Of a DNA stretch of 64,000 nucleotides, positions 46,949-55,848 are shown piece after piece (positions within the stretch are counted from its first letter, which is position 1; the number at the start of each line of letters is the position of its first letter). A program made the translations under genes and the position numbers. Under the pieces are notes generated by a model. It saw only the letters and a program-made list of their open reading frames with translations, did no database searches and was not told where the DNA came from. The DNA is taken from NCBI RefSeq assembly GCF_902498185.1, contig NZ_CABVIX010000006.1, positions 186,001 through 250,000 of the forward strand. Reading direction: 5' to 3'. Origin of the DNA: Pseudomonas fluorescens. Its GTDB lineage: Bacteria > Pseudomonadota > Gammaproteobacteria > Pseudomonadales > Pseudomonadaceae.

Positions 46949-46967
46949 GCCTAGGTCTTGCCTATGT
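46949..46967. promoter_or_regulatory. Operator-like repeat, upstream copy (vapBC)
   Basis: GCCTAGGTcttGCCTATGT has the same layout as the perfect repeat 38 bases downstream but with mismatches. Paired sites of this kind are usual for VapBC autorepression. Confidence 0.5.
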
Positions 46968-46986
46968 TTGCTTCTGCAGCTAAATT

Positions 46987-47005
46987 ACATAGGTCAAACC
47001 TATGT
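46987..47005. promoter_or_regulatory. Operator-like inverted repeat just upstream of vapB
   Basis: ACATAGGTcaaACCTATGT is a perfect 8-bp inverted repeat with a 3-base centre, ending just before the ribosome site of the antitoxin gene. It is the probable binding site of the VapB AbrB-type DNA-binding domain, controlling its own operon. Confidence 0.65.
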
Positions 47006-47019
47006 CGGAGGAGCAATCT

Positions 47020-47250
47020 ATGCGCACCGTCTCTATTTTCAAAAATGGTAAGAACCAGGCCGTTCGTTTGCCTATCGACATGGCATATGAAGGCGTCGGT
47101 GAGCTTGAGATCTCTCGGGAAGGAGACGTCATTACGCTGCGTCCCGCCCGGCCATCCTGGTCCTCTTTGTTGGAAATGCCGATTGCGGACCCCGATTTCC
47201 TGCAAGAACGCCCCGTGGTAGTAAGCGATGAAGGCAGGTTCAATCTGTGA
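47020..47250 (+). CDS. vapB: VapB-type antitoxin
   Basis: Encodes 76 residues from the ATG at 47020, behind a GGAGGAG site. The first 45 residues (RTVSIFKNGKNQAVRLPIDM) form an AbrB/MazE swapped-hairpin DNA-binding domain. The C-terminal part is the likely toxin-wrapping segment. The stop overlaps the GTG of the toxin gene, giving coupled translation. Two inverted repeats upstream are its likely operators. Confidence 0.92.
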   Translation: MRTVSIFKNGKNQAVRLPIDMAYEGVGELEISREGDVITLRPARPSWSSLLEMPIADPDFLQERPVVVSDEGRFNL

Positions 47251-47657
47251 CCACGTACATGCTCGATACCTGCATTTGCTCGTTCATCATGAGAGAGCAT
47301 CCGGCGACGGTAATTCGGCGGCTGGCATCTGAGGTCGAGCGGGGCAACCGAATTGTCATCTCCGCCATCACTTACGCCGAAATGCGTTACGGGCAGATCG
47401 GCAAAAAAGCTTCTGCCAAGCACAAAATGCTTGTGGATGAATTTGTGAAGCGGCTTGACGCCGTGTTGCCTTGGGATCACCGCGCTGTCGACGCCACTGT
47501 TGAAGCCATGCAGGTGCTGGGTGAAGCTGGTACGCCAATTGGTGTCAATGACAACGCTATTGCAGGCCATGCAATTGCTGCTCGCTGCACGCTGGTGACC
47601 AATAATGTGCGTGAATTTGGCCGTGTTCCTGGCCTTGTATACGAGGATTGGGTTTAA
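47247..47657 (+). CDS. vapC: VapC-type PIN-domain toxin
   Basis: Encodes 136 residues from a GTG overlapping the antitoxin stop. PIN-domain acidic residues are D7 in YMLDTC, E45 in TYAEMRYG and D102 in GVNDNAIAGHAI; LVTNNVREF follows. The family cleaves RNA, often the initiator tRNA anticodon loop, when freed from antitoxin. The pair is inserted between SDR genes, with DNA that looks less GC-rich than its surroundings, which suggests transfer. Confidence 0.92.
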   Translation: MTTYMLDTCICSFIMREHPATVIRRLASEVERGNRIVISAITYAEMRYGQIGKKASAKHKMLVDEFVKRLDAVLPWDHRAVDATVEAMQVLGEAGTPIGVNDNAIAGHAIAARCTLVTNNVREFGRVPGLVYEDWV

Positions 47658-47686
47658 CGCCAGGCCGGGCAGGCACGCCTCACCCC

Positions 47687-48457
47687 TCACCATTCAACCG
47701 GCTCTGCGTCCCACGCCCAAAAGGTCCCGCTCTGCGCAGGCCCATGGCGGCCTAACAGCTCGATGATGCACTGCGCGGCGAAGGCCGGCTCGAACAAGTG
47801 TCCGGCAGGGACATTGGCCTGGAAGGGTTGCGACAACGGAGTGTCGGTGGTGCCGGGATGCAGCAGCAGCACCGTCGATGCCGGGTTGAGGCGTTTGAGC
47901 TCGATGCTGGCAGTGTGCAGCAGTTGGTTGAGTGCGGCCTTGCTCGCCCGATAGCTGTACCAGCCGCCCAGGTGATTATCGCCAATGGAGCCGACTCGCG
48001 CCGACAGCGCAGCGAAGGTCGATGGTTGCTTGCGCAACAACGGTAGCAGGTGCTTGAGCAGCAGCACTGGCGCGAAGGAGTTGGTGGCAAAGCTGGCTTG
48101 CAGGCCGGCCAGGTCCAGTTGCGAGAGGCTCTTTTCCGCCCGGGCGCCGTCTTGATGCAGTATGCCCAGGGTGCTGATCACCAGGTGGAGATGGTCGCAG
48201 GTGGCGCTGATCTCACGGGCCAGTCCAGCCAGCGATGGCTCACTGCGCGCATCGCAATCGATTCGCACCAGGCGCTGGCCGTATTGCCTGGCGAGTGCTG
48301 CCAGTTCACTGCTGTCGTTCGCGTGGCGCGATGCAGCCCATACCCGGGCCACGTCCTGGCGCGCCAGCAATGCCGCGCATAGCGCCAGGCCGATTCCCTG
48401 GCTGGCTCCGCAGATCAATAGGTTGGCCGGGGTGGGCAGGTCGGGAATCAGGCTCAT
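47687..48457 (-). CDS. SDR-family oxidoreductase, CsgA/sniffer-like
   Basis: Encodes 256 residues from the ATG at 48457; a start 5 codons earlier is possible. Features: GASQGIGLAL, a serine region FAALSARVGSI and the active pair in YSYRASKAALN. The second half (STVLLLHPGTTDTPLSQPF) resembles the C-factor-like SDR branch. No catalytic defect is seen. The substrate is not known. Confidence 0.87.
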   Translation of the reverse strand: MSLIPDLPTPANLLICGASQGIGLALCAALLARQDVARVWAASRHANDSSELAALARQYGQRLVRIDCDARSEPSLAGLAREISATCDHLHLVISTLGILHQDGARAEKSLSQLDLAGLQASFATNSFAPVLLLKHLLPLLRKQPSTFAALSARVGSIGDNHLGGWYSYRASKAALNQLLHTASIELKRLNPASTVLLLHPGTTDTPLSQPFQANVPAGHLFEPAFAAQCIIELLGRHGPAQSGTFWAWDAEPVEW

Positions 48458-48539
48458 GGAAAGACCTTGCATCAGATGTCAGAAGGTTTGAAAACGTCCG
48501 GGACCGGTCGTTCCCTCAAGCCGCCTGGCACGACCTTAG

Positions 48540-48899
48540 GGCTGCAACGATGACTATGGCCATGCTCCAGAAGTACGGCCGCCTAGCACCGGCGAGCAGA
48601 TCTACAGGACGCGCTGCTCGTCCTGCCATTCGTTGGGCGATGGCGCTTTGGGCGCGCCGCGTGGGATAGGTCCGGACCTGCTGGGCGTCACCCGGCAGCG
48701 TGAGGCCAAGTGGCTGGTCAGGTGGCTGAAGTCGCCGGACGGGATGATTGCCGAAAAAGATCCCCTGGCCATGCTGCTTTACGAGCAGTACAACCGCCTG
48801 GCCATGCCCAACATGCGCCTGGGCGACACCGAGATCACAGCGCTGCTGACTTATATGGAGGAAGAGACACAGCGGATCCAGACGCCAGTGAACCCTTGA
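48540..48899 (+). pseudogene. Cytochrome c lipoprotein, 5' end lost
   Basis: The frame from 48540 to the TGA at 48897-48899 opens with a lipobox-like glycine-cysteine (GCNDDYGHAP). A haem-binding CSSCH follows about 25 residues later (TRCSSCHSLGDGALGAPRG), then a C-terminal MPNMRL methionine region and an alpha-helix. This is a monohaem class I cytochrome c. Immediately upstream is an in-frame TAG (48537-48539), and no frame above encodes a hydrophobic signal peptide. The gene has therefore lost its start and export signal. A very short start inside the frame (48633) would drop the haem motif. Confidence 0.65.
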
Positions 48900-48908
48900 G
48901 CATGCTCG

Positions 48909-49604
48909 TCAGGCCAGCAGCTCGGTGATCCAACGGACGTGCCGTGCAACGTCCCGCACCTTGTCTTCCGGCACGGCGTGCCGCGCCCGGGCAAAGTTGG
49001 TCAAAGTCTTCTGCTTTTGCGTCAGCATGCACTGCCACTTCGCGAGGAAAGCGGGGCTGCGTGCCTGCATCTGTATCGGGCCGAAATACAGCTCTTGGGC
49101 GGTGTATACCACCGCGCTGGCACGCTCGGCGACGATGATTTCGTAATCGAAACGGTTTTCCCGCAACAGCTGCTCGCAGACGATGCGATAGCCATTGTTC
49201 ATCAGCCACTGGCGCAGCGGCTGCTCGCCACCGTTGGGTTGCAGGATCAGCCGCTCCACGCCGCGCAGTCGCGTCTTGCCGCTCTCGAGAATGTCACGGA
49301 TCGTCTCGCCGCCCATGCCGCAGATGCTGACGGCCGTGATTCCGTCAGCCGGCTCGATGGCCTCCAGGCCATTGGCCAGGCGCACGCTGATCCGTTCTTC
49401 CAGCTCATTCTCGCGCACGGTGCGCTCAGCCGCCCCGAACGGTGTCAGCGCCACCTCGCCGGCCACCGCCGAGACGATCGCGCCACGACGCATCAGCGCC
49501 ACCGGCAAGTACCCATGATCCGAGCCGATATCGGCCAGCCGCGCGCCTGCTGGCACCTGCGCCGCCACGCACTCCAGGCGCATGGACAATGTTTCTACGT
49601 TCAA
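48909..49604 (-). CDS. trmK: tRNA (adenine(22)-N(1))-methyltransferase TrmK
   Basis: Encodes 231 residues; a TTG start with AAGGGG upstream is used, and an ATG 7 codons in is the alternative. The SAM site reads LADIGSDHGYLPVAL near residues 23-37. ICGMGGETI and LQPNGGEQPLRQWLM are characteristic of the TrmK (YqfN) family. It methylates A22 of tRNAs in Gram-positive bacteria. In Pseudomonas its role is assumed from similarity. It is a lone gene. Confidence 0.9.
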   Translation of the reverse strand: MNVETLSMRLECVAAQVPAGARLADIGSDHGYLPVALMRRGAIVSAVAGEVALTPFGAAERTVRENELEERISVRLANGLEAIEPADGITAVSICGMGGETIRDILESGKTRLRGVERLILQPNGGEQPLRQWLMNNGYRIVCEQLLRENRFDYEIIVAERASAVVYTAQELYFGPIQMQARSPAFLAKWQCMLTQKQKTLTNFARARHAVPEDKVRDVARHVRWITELLA

Positions 49605-49776
49605 CTACAGCCCCTTCTGACCATGAACCGTCGGCACCCTGGCCGGATCGGGGGGCGATTCTGTCGTACGAACGGCGGGGCTGCAAGATGTGCGAGAACC
49701 CTGGGCATGAGCAGAGGCGAGCTTGCCCGCAGACCCGGGCGCAGCCTGGCCCATGCACGTTCAATCGCATATAAGC

Positions 49777-51630
49777 CTATTCCACGGCCTCCGCCACCCC
49801 CTGGTCCTCACCCAGGAACCCACCACTCTGGTGCTGCCACAGCCGCGCGTAGATCCCGTTCTTGCCGAGCAATTCAGTGTGGGTGCCTTGTTCGATGATG
49901 CGTCCCTCATCCATGACAATAAGCCGGTCCATCGCGGCGATCGTGGACAGCCGGTGGGCGATGGCGATGACGGTCTTGCCCTCCATCATTTCATCGAGGC
50001 TTTCCTGGATCGCGACTTCGACTTCCGAATCCAGGGCGCTGGTGGCTTCGTCAAGCAACAGGATCGGAGCGTTCTTGAGCATCACCCGGGCGATGGCAAC
50101 GCGTTGGCGCTGGCCGCCCGACAGCTTGATACCGCGCTCACCCACCAGGGTGTCATACCCAGAATGGCCCTGCCGGTCGCTCAGTTGGCTGATGAAGCCA
50201 TCCGCCTGGGCGTTGGCCGCAGCACTGCGGATCTGCGCGTCGGTCGCATCGGGACGGCCGTAGGCGATGTTGTCGCGAATGGAGCGGTGCAACAGAGAGG
50301 TATCCTGAGTGACCATGCCGATGGCGCTGCGCAGGCTGTCCTGGGTGACATGGGCAATGTCTTGCCCGTCGATGCGAATCGCCCCGCTGTCCACGTCGTA
50401 GAACCGCAGCAACAGATTGATCAGCGTGGACTTGCCGGCACCGGAACGGCCCACCAGACCGATCTTTTCACCTGGGCGGATGTTCAGGCTCAGGCCGTCG
50501 AGCACCTGGCGTTCACCGTTGTAGTTGAAGCTCACGTTGTCGAAGGTCACCGCGCCGCCAGAGGTCGCCAGCACGCCCGCATTCGGCGCGTCCTGCACCT
50601 TGGGGCCGCGGGTCAAGGTCGCCATGCCATCCTGTACGGTGCCGATGTTCTCGAACAGCGACGTCATCTGCCACATGATCCAGTGCGACATGCCGTTGAT
50701 CCGCAGTGCCATGGCGGTGATAGCCGCCACGGCACCCGTGCCGACTTCGCCCTGGTGCCACAGCCACAGGGCGTAGCCGCCTGCGCCCATGATCAGCGCG
50801 ACCACCAGCGCCTGATTGACGATCTCGAACTGGCTGACCAGGCGCATCTGGCGGAAGCCGGTCTGCTTGAAGTCTTCCATCGCCGCGCGCGCGAAGTGCG
50901 CTTCACGCTTGGAGTGCGAGAACAGCTTCACGGTGGTGATGTTGGTGTAGGCGTCCGAGATACGCCCGGTCATCGACGACCGTGCATTGGCCTGTTCCTG
51001 CCCGACTTGCCCCAAGCGTGGCACGAAGTACAGCATGGCCAGCCCGAACAAGGCGACCCAGATGATGAAGGGCAGCATCAGTTTCAGCGCGAAGCCACCG
51101 GCCAGGGCGATGATCGCAATGAAGTAGACACCGATCCCAGGTGCGATTTCGATGAGTGTGAACAGCACTTCGCGCACGGCTAGTGCGGTCTGCATCACCT
51201 TGGTCGTGACCCTGCCGGAGAACTCATCGGAAAAGAACGAAAGGCTTTGCCGCAGCATCAGCCGATGGAAGTCCCAGCGCAGCCGTAGCGGCAGGTTGAT
51301 TGCCAGTATCTGGTGCTGCACCATCGTGCGCAGCGCCACCAGCCCGATGCTGGTGAACAGCACGATGCCGATGCCCCACAGTACGCGGCTTTCCTGCCCG
51401 TTCACCTCGCCCCCGGCCTGCCAGGCCGAGAGCAGGTCCACGACCTGCCCGAGAAAGGAAAACAACCAGGCTTCGTAGATCGACACACCCGCGCTGAGCA
51501 GTGCGAATGCGAGGATATAGCCACGCGCGCCTCGCGTGCAGGCCCACAGGAACCGTGCCAGGCCGACGGGGGGTGGGGGAGCTTCGTCGGGCGGGAAAGG
51601 GTCGAGCCTTTGTTCAAACACGCGAAGCAT
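49777..51630 (-). CDS. ABC exporter, fused membrane and ATPase domains
   Basis: Encodes 617 residues from the ATG at 51630, which has an ideal GGAGACC site. Six membrane helices (about 30-330) form the exporter domain. The ATPase has LVGRSGAGKST, signature LSGGQRQRVAIA and Walker B ILLLDEATSALD. Such half-transporters work as dimers and export lipids, drugs or peptides (MsbA/McjD group). The substrate is unknown. It lies downstream of the MHS transporter with a 57-base gap and may be separately expressed. Confidence 0.92.
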   Translation of the reverse strand: MLRVFEQRLDPFPPDEAPPPPVGLARFLWACTRGARGYILAFALLSAGVSIYEAWLFSFLGQVVDLLSAWQAGGEVNGQESRVLWGIGIVLFTSIGLVALRTMVQHQILAINLPLRLRWDFHRLMLRQSLSFFSDEFSGRVTTKVMQTALAVREVLFTLIEIAPGIGVYFIAIIALAGGFALKLMLPFIIWVALFGLAMLYFVPRLGQVGQEQANARSSMTGRISDAYTNITTVKLFSHSKREAHFARAAMEDFKQTGFRQMRLVSQFEIVNQALVVALIMGAGGYALWLWHQGEVGTGAVAAITAMALRINGMSHWIMWQMTSLFENIGTVQDGMATLTRGPKVQDAPNAGVLATSGGAVTFDNVSFNYNGERQVLDGLSLNIRPGEKIGLVGRSGAGKSTLINLLLRFYDVDSGAIRIDGQDIAHVTQDSLRSAIGMVTQDTSLLHRSIRDNIAYGRPDATDAQIRSAAANAQADGFISQLSDRQGHSGYDTLVGERGIKLSGGQRQRVAIARVMLKNAPILLLDEATSALDSEVEVAIQESLDEMMEGKTVIAIAHRLSTIAAMDRLIVMDEGRIIEQGTHTELLGKNGIYARLWQHQSGGFLGEDQGVAEAVE

Positions 51631-51687
51631 AGTGGTCTCCGAAATGGTCAAGTTACGGCGATTCTGCCATTTAACGGAAGCTTTGAC

Positions 51688-53130
51688 TCATACCGCGCGC
51701 GAGGGTGCGTTCGTATTGGCTTGAACGGTGCTGGCCATTTCGGCGTTGGCTATCTCCCAGGCATCACGCGGCTCGTCCAGGTCGCGGTTGCGCGTTTCCG
51801 GGGTCTTGAACGTGGTGTACAGGGTGATGAGGGTGAGCAAGGACAGGTAGCAGGCAATCGGCAACCAGGCACCAACGCCGGCGCTGGCGTCGCCGTCGTG
51901 ACGGGCCACGACCCAGGCAATGAGTCCGGCCCCGATCATCGGCGCGATACCGCCCGCGATGACCGCCGACGCTTCCCGGGCGATGGACACGCCCATGTAG
52001 CGGTGACGCGAGCCAAACAGTTCAGGCATCAGCGCCGCCTGGGTGCCGAACATGCCCCAGGTGCCGATGCCCAGCGCGATCGAGATGGCAATGATGCTCG
52101 CCACGACATTGCCCAGGCTGAGCACCCACCACACCGGGAAGGCGAGTGCCAGTTGCAGGACCGCGAAGGCCCGGTAGACCACGACCCGGCCAAAACGGTC
52201 GCTGAGCTTGCCGGCGATGGGCACGGTCATCGCACCGAGCAGGGCCGCGCAGATCAGGGTCAGTACACCTACCGGCCCCTGCAGGCCCACCACGCCCACG
52301 ATATAGCTCACCGCCAGTGCCTGGTAGATCGACGAGCCGCCGTTTTCGCCCATACGCAGGCCGATGCCGATCAGCAGCGTAGGCCTGGAGTGTCTCATCG
52401 CGCTTTTCAGCGGATTGTCGCACACGCGCTTTAGGGCCTTGAGACGGATGAAGGTCGGCGATTCCTTGAGTGAAAGACGCATGTACAGGCCCAGTGCGAT
52501 GATCACGACGCTGCTGAAGAACGGCACACGCCACAGCCCGCTTTCAATGACGTTGTCATTGCCGATGACCACCAGGAAATACACCAGCGCCGCAAGGATG
52601 GTGCCCAACTGGATGCCGAGGAAGGGCAGGGCGGCATAGAAGCCGCGCCGGCCCTCGGGCGCATACTCAGTCATCATCACCGCGGCACCCGCCTGTTCGG
52701 CGCCTGCGCCCAGCCCCTGCAGCAGACGCAGAACAACCAGCAGCACCGGCGCCAGGTAGCCGACTTGATCAAAGGAGGGCAAGGCACCGATCAGGGTGCT
52801 GGAAACGCCCATCAGCAGCACTGTGGCTGTCAGCACGAACTTGCGTCCGATACGGTCGCCGATCATCCCGAACAGCACGCCGCCCAGTGGCCGGATCGCG
52901 AAGCCCAGAAAGTAGGTGCCGAAACTGGCAATCAGGCTCATGGCAGGGGTCTGTTCAGGAAAGAACAACGGCCCGAATATCAGTGCCGCAGCCAATGTAT
53001 AGAGCGCAAAGTCGTAGTATTCCAGGGCGCTGCCCAGGGAGCAGGCCCAGGCCGCACGGTGCAAGTCTTTCTTGCGCTCCTTCGGGTCCTGGGTAGAGGC
53101 GATGTCGGATGCGGCATGATCGTGTGTCAT
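51688..53130 (-). CDS. MHS-family MFS transporter
   Basis: Encodes 480 residues with twelve membrane segments. The metabolite:H+ symporter signature is seen in SALEYYDFALYTLAAALIFG and RPLGGVLFGMIGDRIGRKF. Relatives carry shikimate, alpha-ketoglutarate, proline/betaine or citrate. Because a shikimate-dehydrogenase-like gene lies 55 bases upstream, a shikimate/quinate-like hydroaromatic acid or other polyol acid is a reasonable guess. This is inference. Confidence 0.9.
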   Translation of the reverse strand: MTHDHAASDIASTQDPKERKKDLHRAAWACSLGSALEYYDFALYTLAAALIFGPLFFPEQTPAMSLIASFGTYFLGFAIRPLGGVLFGMIGDRIGRKFVLTATVLLMGVSSTLIGALPSFDQVGYLAPVLLVVLRLLQGLGAGAEQAGAAVMMTEYAPEGRRGFYAALPFLGIQLGTILAALVYFLVVIGNDNVIESGLWRVPFFSSVVIIALGLYMRLSLKESPTFIRLKALKRVCDNPLKSAMRHSRPTLLIGIGLRMGENGGSSIYQALAVSYIVGVVGLQGPVGVLTLICAALLGAMTVPIAGKLSDRFGRVVVYRAFAVLQLALAFPVWWVLSLGNVVASIIAISIALGIGTWGMFGTQAALMPELFGSRHRYMGVSIAREASAVIAGGIAPMIGAGLIAWVVARHDGDASAGVGAWLPIACYLSLLTLITLYTTFKTPETRNRDLDEPRDAWEIANAEMASTVQANTNAPSRAV

Positions 53131-53185
53131 CTTGGAACCTCCAGGTGCCTTTACGGCATCTTGTTTTTCACTGGTAGTTGGGCAA

Positions 53186-54001
53186 TTACAATTTCAACCT
53201 GTGTATCTCCTGGAGCATGGCCTGCTCCATGATGTCGAGCGGCGCTTCCTTCCCGGTATACAGCTCGATCTGCCGACACGCCTGGTGGACCAGCATGCGG
53301 GTGCCGGCCACGGTGCGGCAGCCCAGCGCCTTGGCTTGCGCCAGCAGAGCGGTCTGCACCGGTATGAATGCCACGTCCATGACGGTCAGGTGACTGGCCA
53401 GGCGGCCATCCAGTGGATTGCTGTCTGGCTGCTTGAAGCCCACGGAGGTCGCGTTGATGACGATGTCGAAGCTTTTCGCCATGAACGTCTCGATGCCGCC
53501 GCCCCACTGGACCCCAAGGTCGTTGGCCAGCGTGGCGCCGCGCTCGGCACTGCGGTTGAACACGGTGACCTTGGCGGCCGCCTGCAGGCAGCCATAGACA
53601 ACCGCACGCGCAGCACCGCCGGCACCGATCACGGCGATACGCTTGCCGCTCGGTTCGGTGACTTCCTGCAAGGCGCGTATAGCGCCCAGGTAGTCCGTGT
53701 TGTAGCCGGTCAATACGCCGTCGACATTGTTGATGGTGTTGACCGCGCCAATCACGTGGGCCGATTCGTCGATAGCATCCAGATGCGGCATCACTGCCGT
53801 CTTGTAGGGCATGGAGACGTTCATGCCGCGTACACCCAGGCTCCGGATGGCGGCCACGGCGGCAACCGGGTCTTCGACCCCAAAACAGACAAAGGTGTAG
53901 TCCAGGCCCAAGGCCGCGTACGCAGCGTTGTGGATTTTTGCAGAGAGTGAAAACGGTGAGCCCATGATGGAGCCGCAGAGGGTCGGCAACGATTGAGGCA
54001 T
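53186..54001 (-). CDS. Shikimate/quinate dehydrogenase-like protein
   Basis: Encodes 271 residues from the ATG at 54001. Features are the substrate lysine in NVSMPYK, GYNTDYLGA, nucleotide loop GAGGAARAVVYG and NATSVGFKQP. It is the length of AroE, but the catabolic context (SDR, transporter and divergent LysR) suggests a paralogue rather than the biosynthetic AroE. It might oxidise shikimate, quinate or a similar compound with NAD(P). The next gene upstream is only 23 bases away. Confidence 0.9.
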   Translation of the reverse strand: MPQSLPTLCGSIMGSPFSLSAKIHNAAYAALGLDYTFVCFGVEDPVAAVAAIRSLGVRGMNVSMPYKTAVMPHLDAIDESAHVIGAVNTINNVDGVLTGYNTDYLGAIRALQEVTEPSGKRIAVIGAGGAARAVVYGCLQAAAKVTVFNRSAERGATLANDLGVQWGGGIETFMAKSFDIVINATSVGFKQPDSNPLDGRLASHLTVMDVAFIPVQTALLAQAKALGCRTVAGTRMLVHQACRQIELYTGKEAPLDIMEQAMLQEIHRLKL

Positions 54002-54024
54002 TGTAGAGGTCCTTGTTTTAAGAC

Positions 54025-54789
54025 TTAGACGACGCTGGTCAGGCCACCATCGACGAACAGGGTCTGGCCGTTGACGAAATCGGACGCAGGCGAGGCAAGG
54101 AACACGGCCGCGCCACACAATTCCTCGACACGGCCCCAGCGCCCAGCGGGGGTGCGTTTCACCAGCCAGTCGGAGAACGCCGGGTCGTCGACCAGGGCCT
54201 GTGTCAGGTCGGTCTGGAAGTAGCCCGGGGCGAGCGCATTGATCTGCAGACCCTCTGCGGCCCAGTCGGCACACATGCCCCGCGTAAGCATGCGCACGGC
54301 GCCTTTGCTGGCGGCGTATGCCGCGATGGAAGGGCGGGCCAGCTCGCTTTGCACCGAACCGATGTTGATGATCTTGCCGCGCCTGCGAGCGATCATGTGA
54401 CGGGCCACGGCCTTGGACACGTTGAATACGCCATCGAGATTGATGCTCATCAGCCGGTGCCAGTCCTCGGCGCTCACCTCCTGGAGCGCCTGACGATGCT
54501 GCAACCCGGCGTTGTTGACCAGGATGTCGATCGGGCCCAGGCGGTTTTCCAGCGTATCGACGGCCGTCGCGGCGGCCTGGTGATCGCTCACGTCGAACAC
54601 TGAACACTCGGCGTCCAGCCCTTCATCGCGCAACAGTGCGCAGGCACCGTGGGCGCGTTCGGCATCACGGCCATTGAGCACCACCTGGGCGCCCGCCTGA
54701 GCCAGCCCGCGCGCCAGGGCCAGGCCAATGCCGCGCACCGATCCGGTGATCAGGGCCCGGCGCCGGTTCAGGCGAAAGCTGTCGATCAT
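54025..54789 (-). CDS. SDR-family oxidoreductase, gluconate 5-dehydrogenase-like
   Basis: Encodes 254 residues from the ATG at 54789 with GAGAGGG upstream. It is a classical SDR: GSVRGIGLAL, NNAG, NIGSVQSE and YAASKGAV, ending in LFVDGGLTSVV. The sequence is closest in feel to gluconate/2-keto-acid dehydrogenases (IdnO type). It is the first gene of an operon with the shikimate-dehydrogenase-like gene and the MHS transporter, and is divergent from a LysR gene. Confidence 0.88.
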   Translation of the reverse strand: MIDSFRLNRRRALITGSVRGIGLALARGLAQAGAQVVLNGRDAERAHGACALLRDEGLDAECSVFDVSDHQAAATAVDTLENRLGPIDILVNNAGLQHRQALQEVSAEDWHRLMSINLDGVFNVSKAVARHMIARRRGKIINIGSVQSELARPSIAAYAASKGAVRMLTRGMCADWAAEGLQINALAPGYFQTDLTQALVDDPAFSDWLVKRTPAGRWGRVEELCGAAVFLASPASDFVNGQTLFVDGGLTSVV

Positions 54790-54843
54790 GGTGTATCCCT
54801 CTCTCGGACTTATGGCAGTGGCGCTACTTTCAACCGCTATCGC

Positions 54844-54894
54844 ATTGGCGTGCCAATCGTTTATGGTGATGCCGTGATCACCGGTCGTGATCAC
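54844..54894. promoter_or_regulatory. Candidate LysR-type operator cluster
   Basis: ATTGGCGTGCCAAT (54844-54857) is a perfect inverted repeat of the kind bound by LysR-type regulators (T-N11-A layout). GTGATCAC occurs twice, at 54874-54881 and 54887-54894, 13 bases apart. They lie in the divergent region between the SDR and LysR genes. Confidence 0.5.
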
Positions 54895-54924
54895 CAGAAG
54901 TCTTCTGTCGCATCGAGGATAGGT

Positions 54925-55848
54925 ATGGAACTCAAGCATCTGCGGGCGTTTGCGACCCTGGCCGAAGAACTGCACTTTGGTCGCGCAGCGGCGCGGTTGC
55001 ACATCGTCCAGCCGGCGCTGAGTGCGCAGATCCGTGCGCTAGAGGAGGATATCGGAGCGTTGTTGTTCGAGCGTGACCGGCACCGGGTGGAGTTGACCGA
55101 GGAGGGGGCGCTGTTTCTGCCCGAGGCTCTGGCGACCCTGCGACAGGCGGCGCGGGCTCGGGAGGTGTTACAGCAGGCGGCCGCTGGTGAGGTAGGCGTG
55201 TTGCGCCTGGCGTTCGTGTCTTCGACCTTGTCGCACTTGCTGCCCAGGCTCGTGCGTACACTGGAGGAGCGCTATCCGCGTATCGAGTTGGAGCTCAAGG
55301 ATATGCCATCGCTGCCGCAGGGCCGGGCTTTGCTGGACAATGCCTTGGATTTTGGCTTGGTACGCCTGCCCCTGAATGTGCCCGGCGTGCTTACCCGGAT
55401 GCTCTTCGAGGAATCACTGGTGGTGGCGCTGCGCCAAGACCATCCCCTGTGCAACCAGCGTCGCCTCCAGCCTCGGGACTTGGCCGAGGCTCGAGTACTG
55501 GTGCTGGCGCGCAAGTTCGCTCCCGGTTTGTATGACCAGATGCTGGCGGGTTTTCAGCGACGCAAGATCACCCTGACGATCGCCCGGGAGATGGGCGAGT
55601 TCACCACCCAGTTGGCGTTGGTGGCCGCAGGCCTGGGGATTGGCATTTTGCCGAGCGGCGCCGCGTCGGCCCTGCCAGCCGGGGTGGTGACCCGTCCGTT
55701 GAACCTGGCCATGAGCGGAGCGGGCATCGGCGTAGCCTGGACAGGACTGGAAAGCCCGCGCAAACGGGCGTTGATGCAGGTTCTCGACGAGCTTTATCCC
55801 GCTGATCCCAAAGCCAACGCCGCGCTTACTGCTGCAATGGTGGAGTGA
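54925..55848 (+). CDS. LysR-type transcriptional regulator
   Basis: Encodes 307 residues from the ATG at 54925. The N-terminal winged helix-turn-helix begins MELKHLRAFATLAEELHFGR and ARLHIVQPALSAQIRALEED follows. The effector-binding region covers about 90-300. It is divergent from the SDR / shikimate-dehydrogenase-like / MHS operon, the usual arrangement for a LysR activator of a catabolic operon. The effector is presumably the transported substrate. Its last 23 bases overlap the convergent DUF2986 gene. Confidence 0.93.
   Translation: MELKHLRAFATLAEELHFGRAAARLHIVQPALSAQIRALEEDIGALLFERDRHRVELTEEGALFLPEALATLRQAARAREVLQQAAAGEVGVLRLAFVSSTLSHLLPRLVRTLEERYPRIELELKDMPSLPQGRALLDNALDFGLVRLPLNVPGVLTRMLFEESLVVALRQDHPLCNQRRLQPRDLAEARVLVLARKFAPGLYDQMLAGFQRRKITLTIAREMGEFTTQLALVAAGLGIGILPSGAASALPAGVVTRPLNLAMSGAGIGVAWTGLESPRKRALMQVLDELYPADPKANAALTAAMVE

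Noticed and set aside
48235..48669. 144-codon frame as a possible upstream part of the cytochrome c gene
   Set aside because: It is in a different frame from the haem motif, overlaps the divergent SDR gene and encodes no signal peptide.
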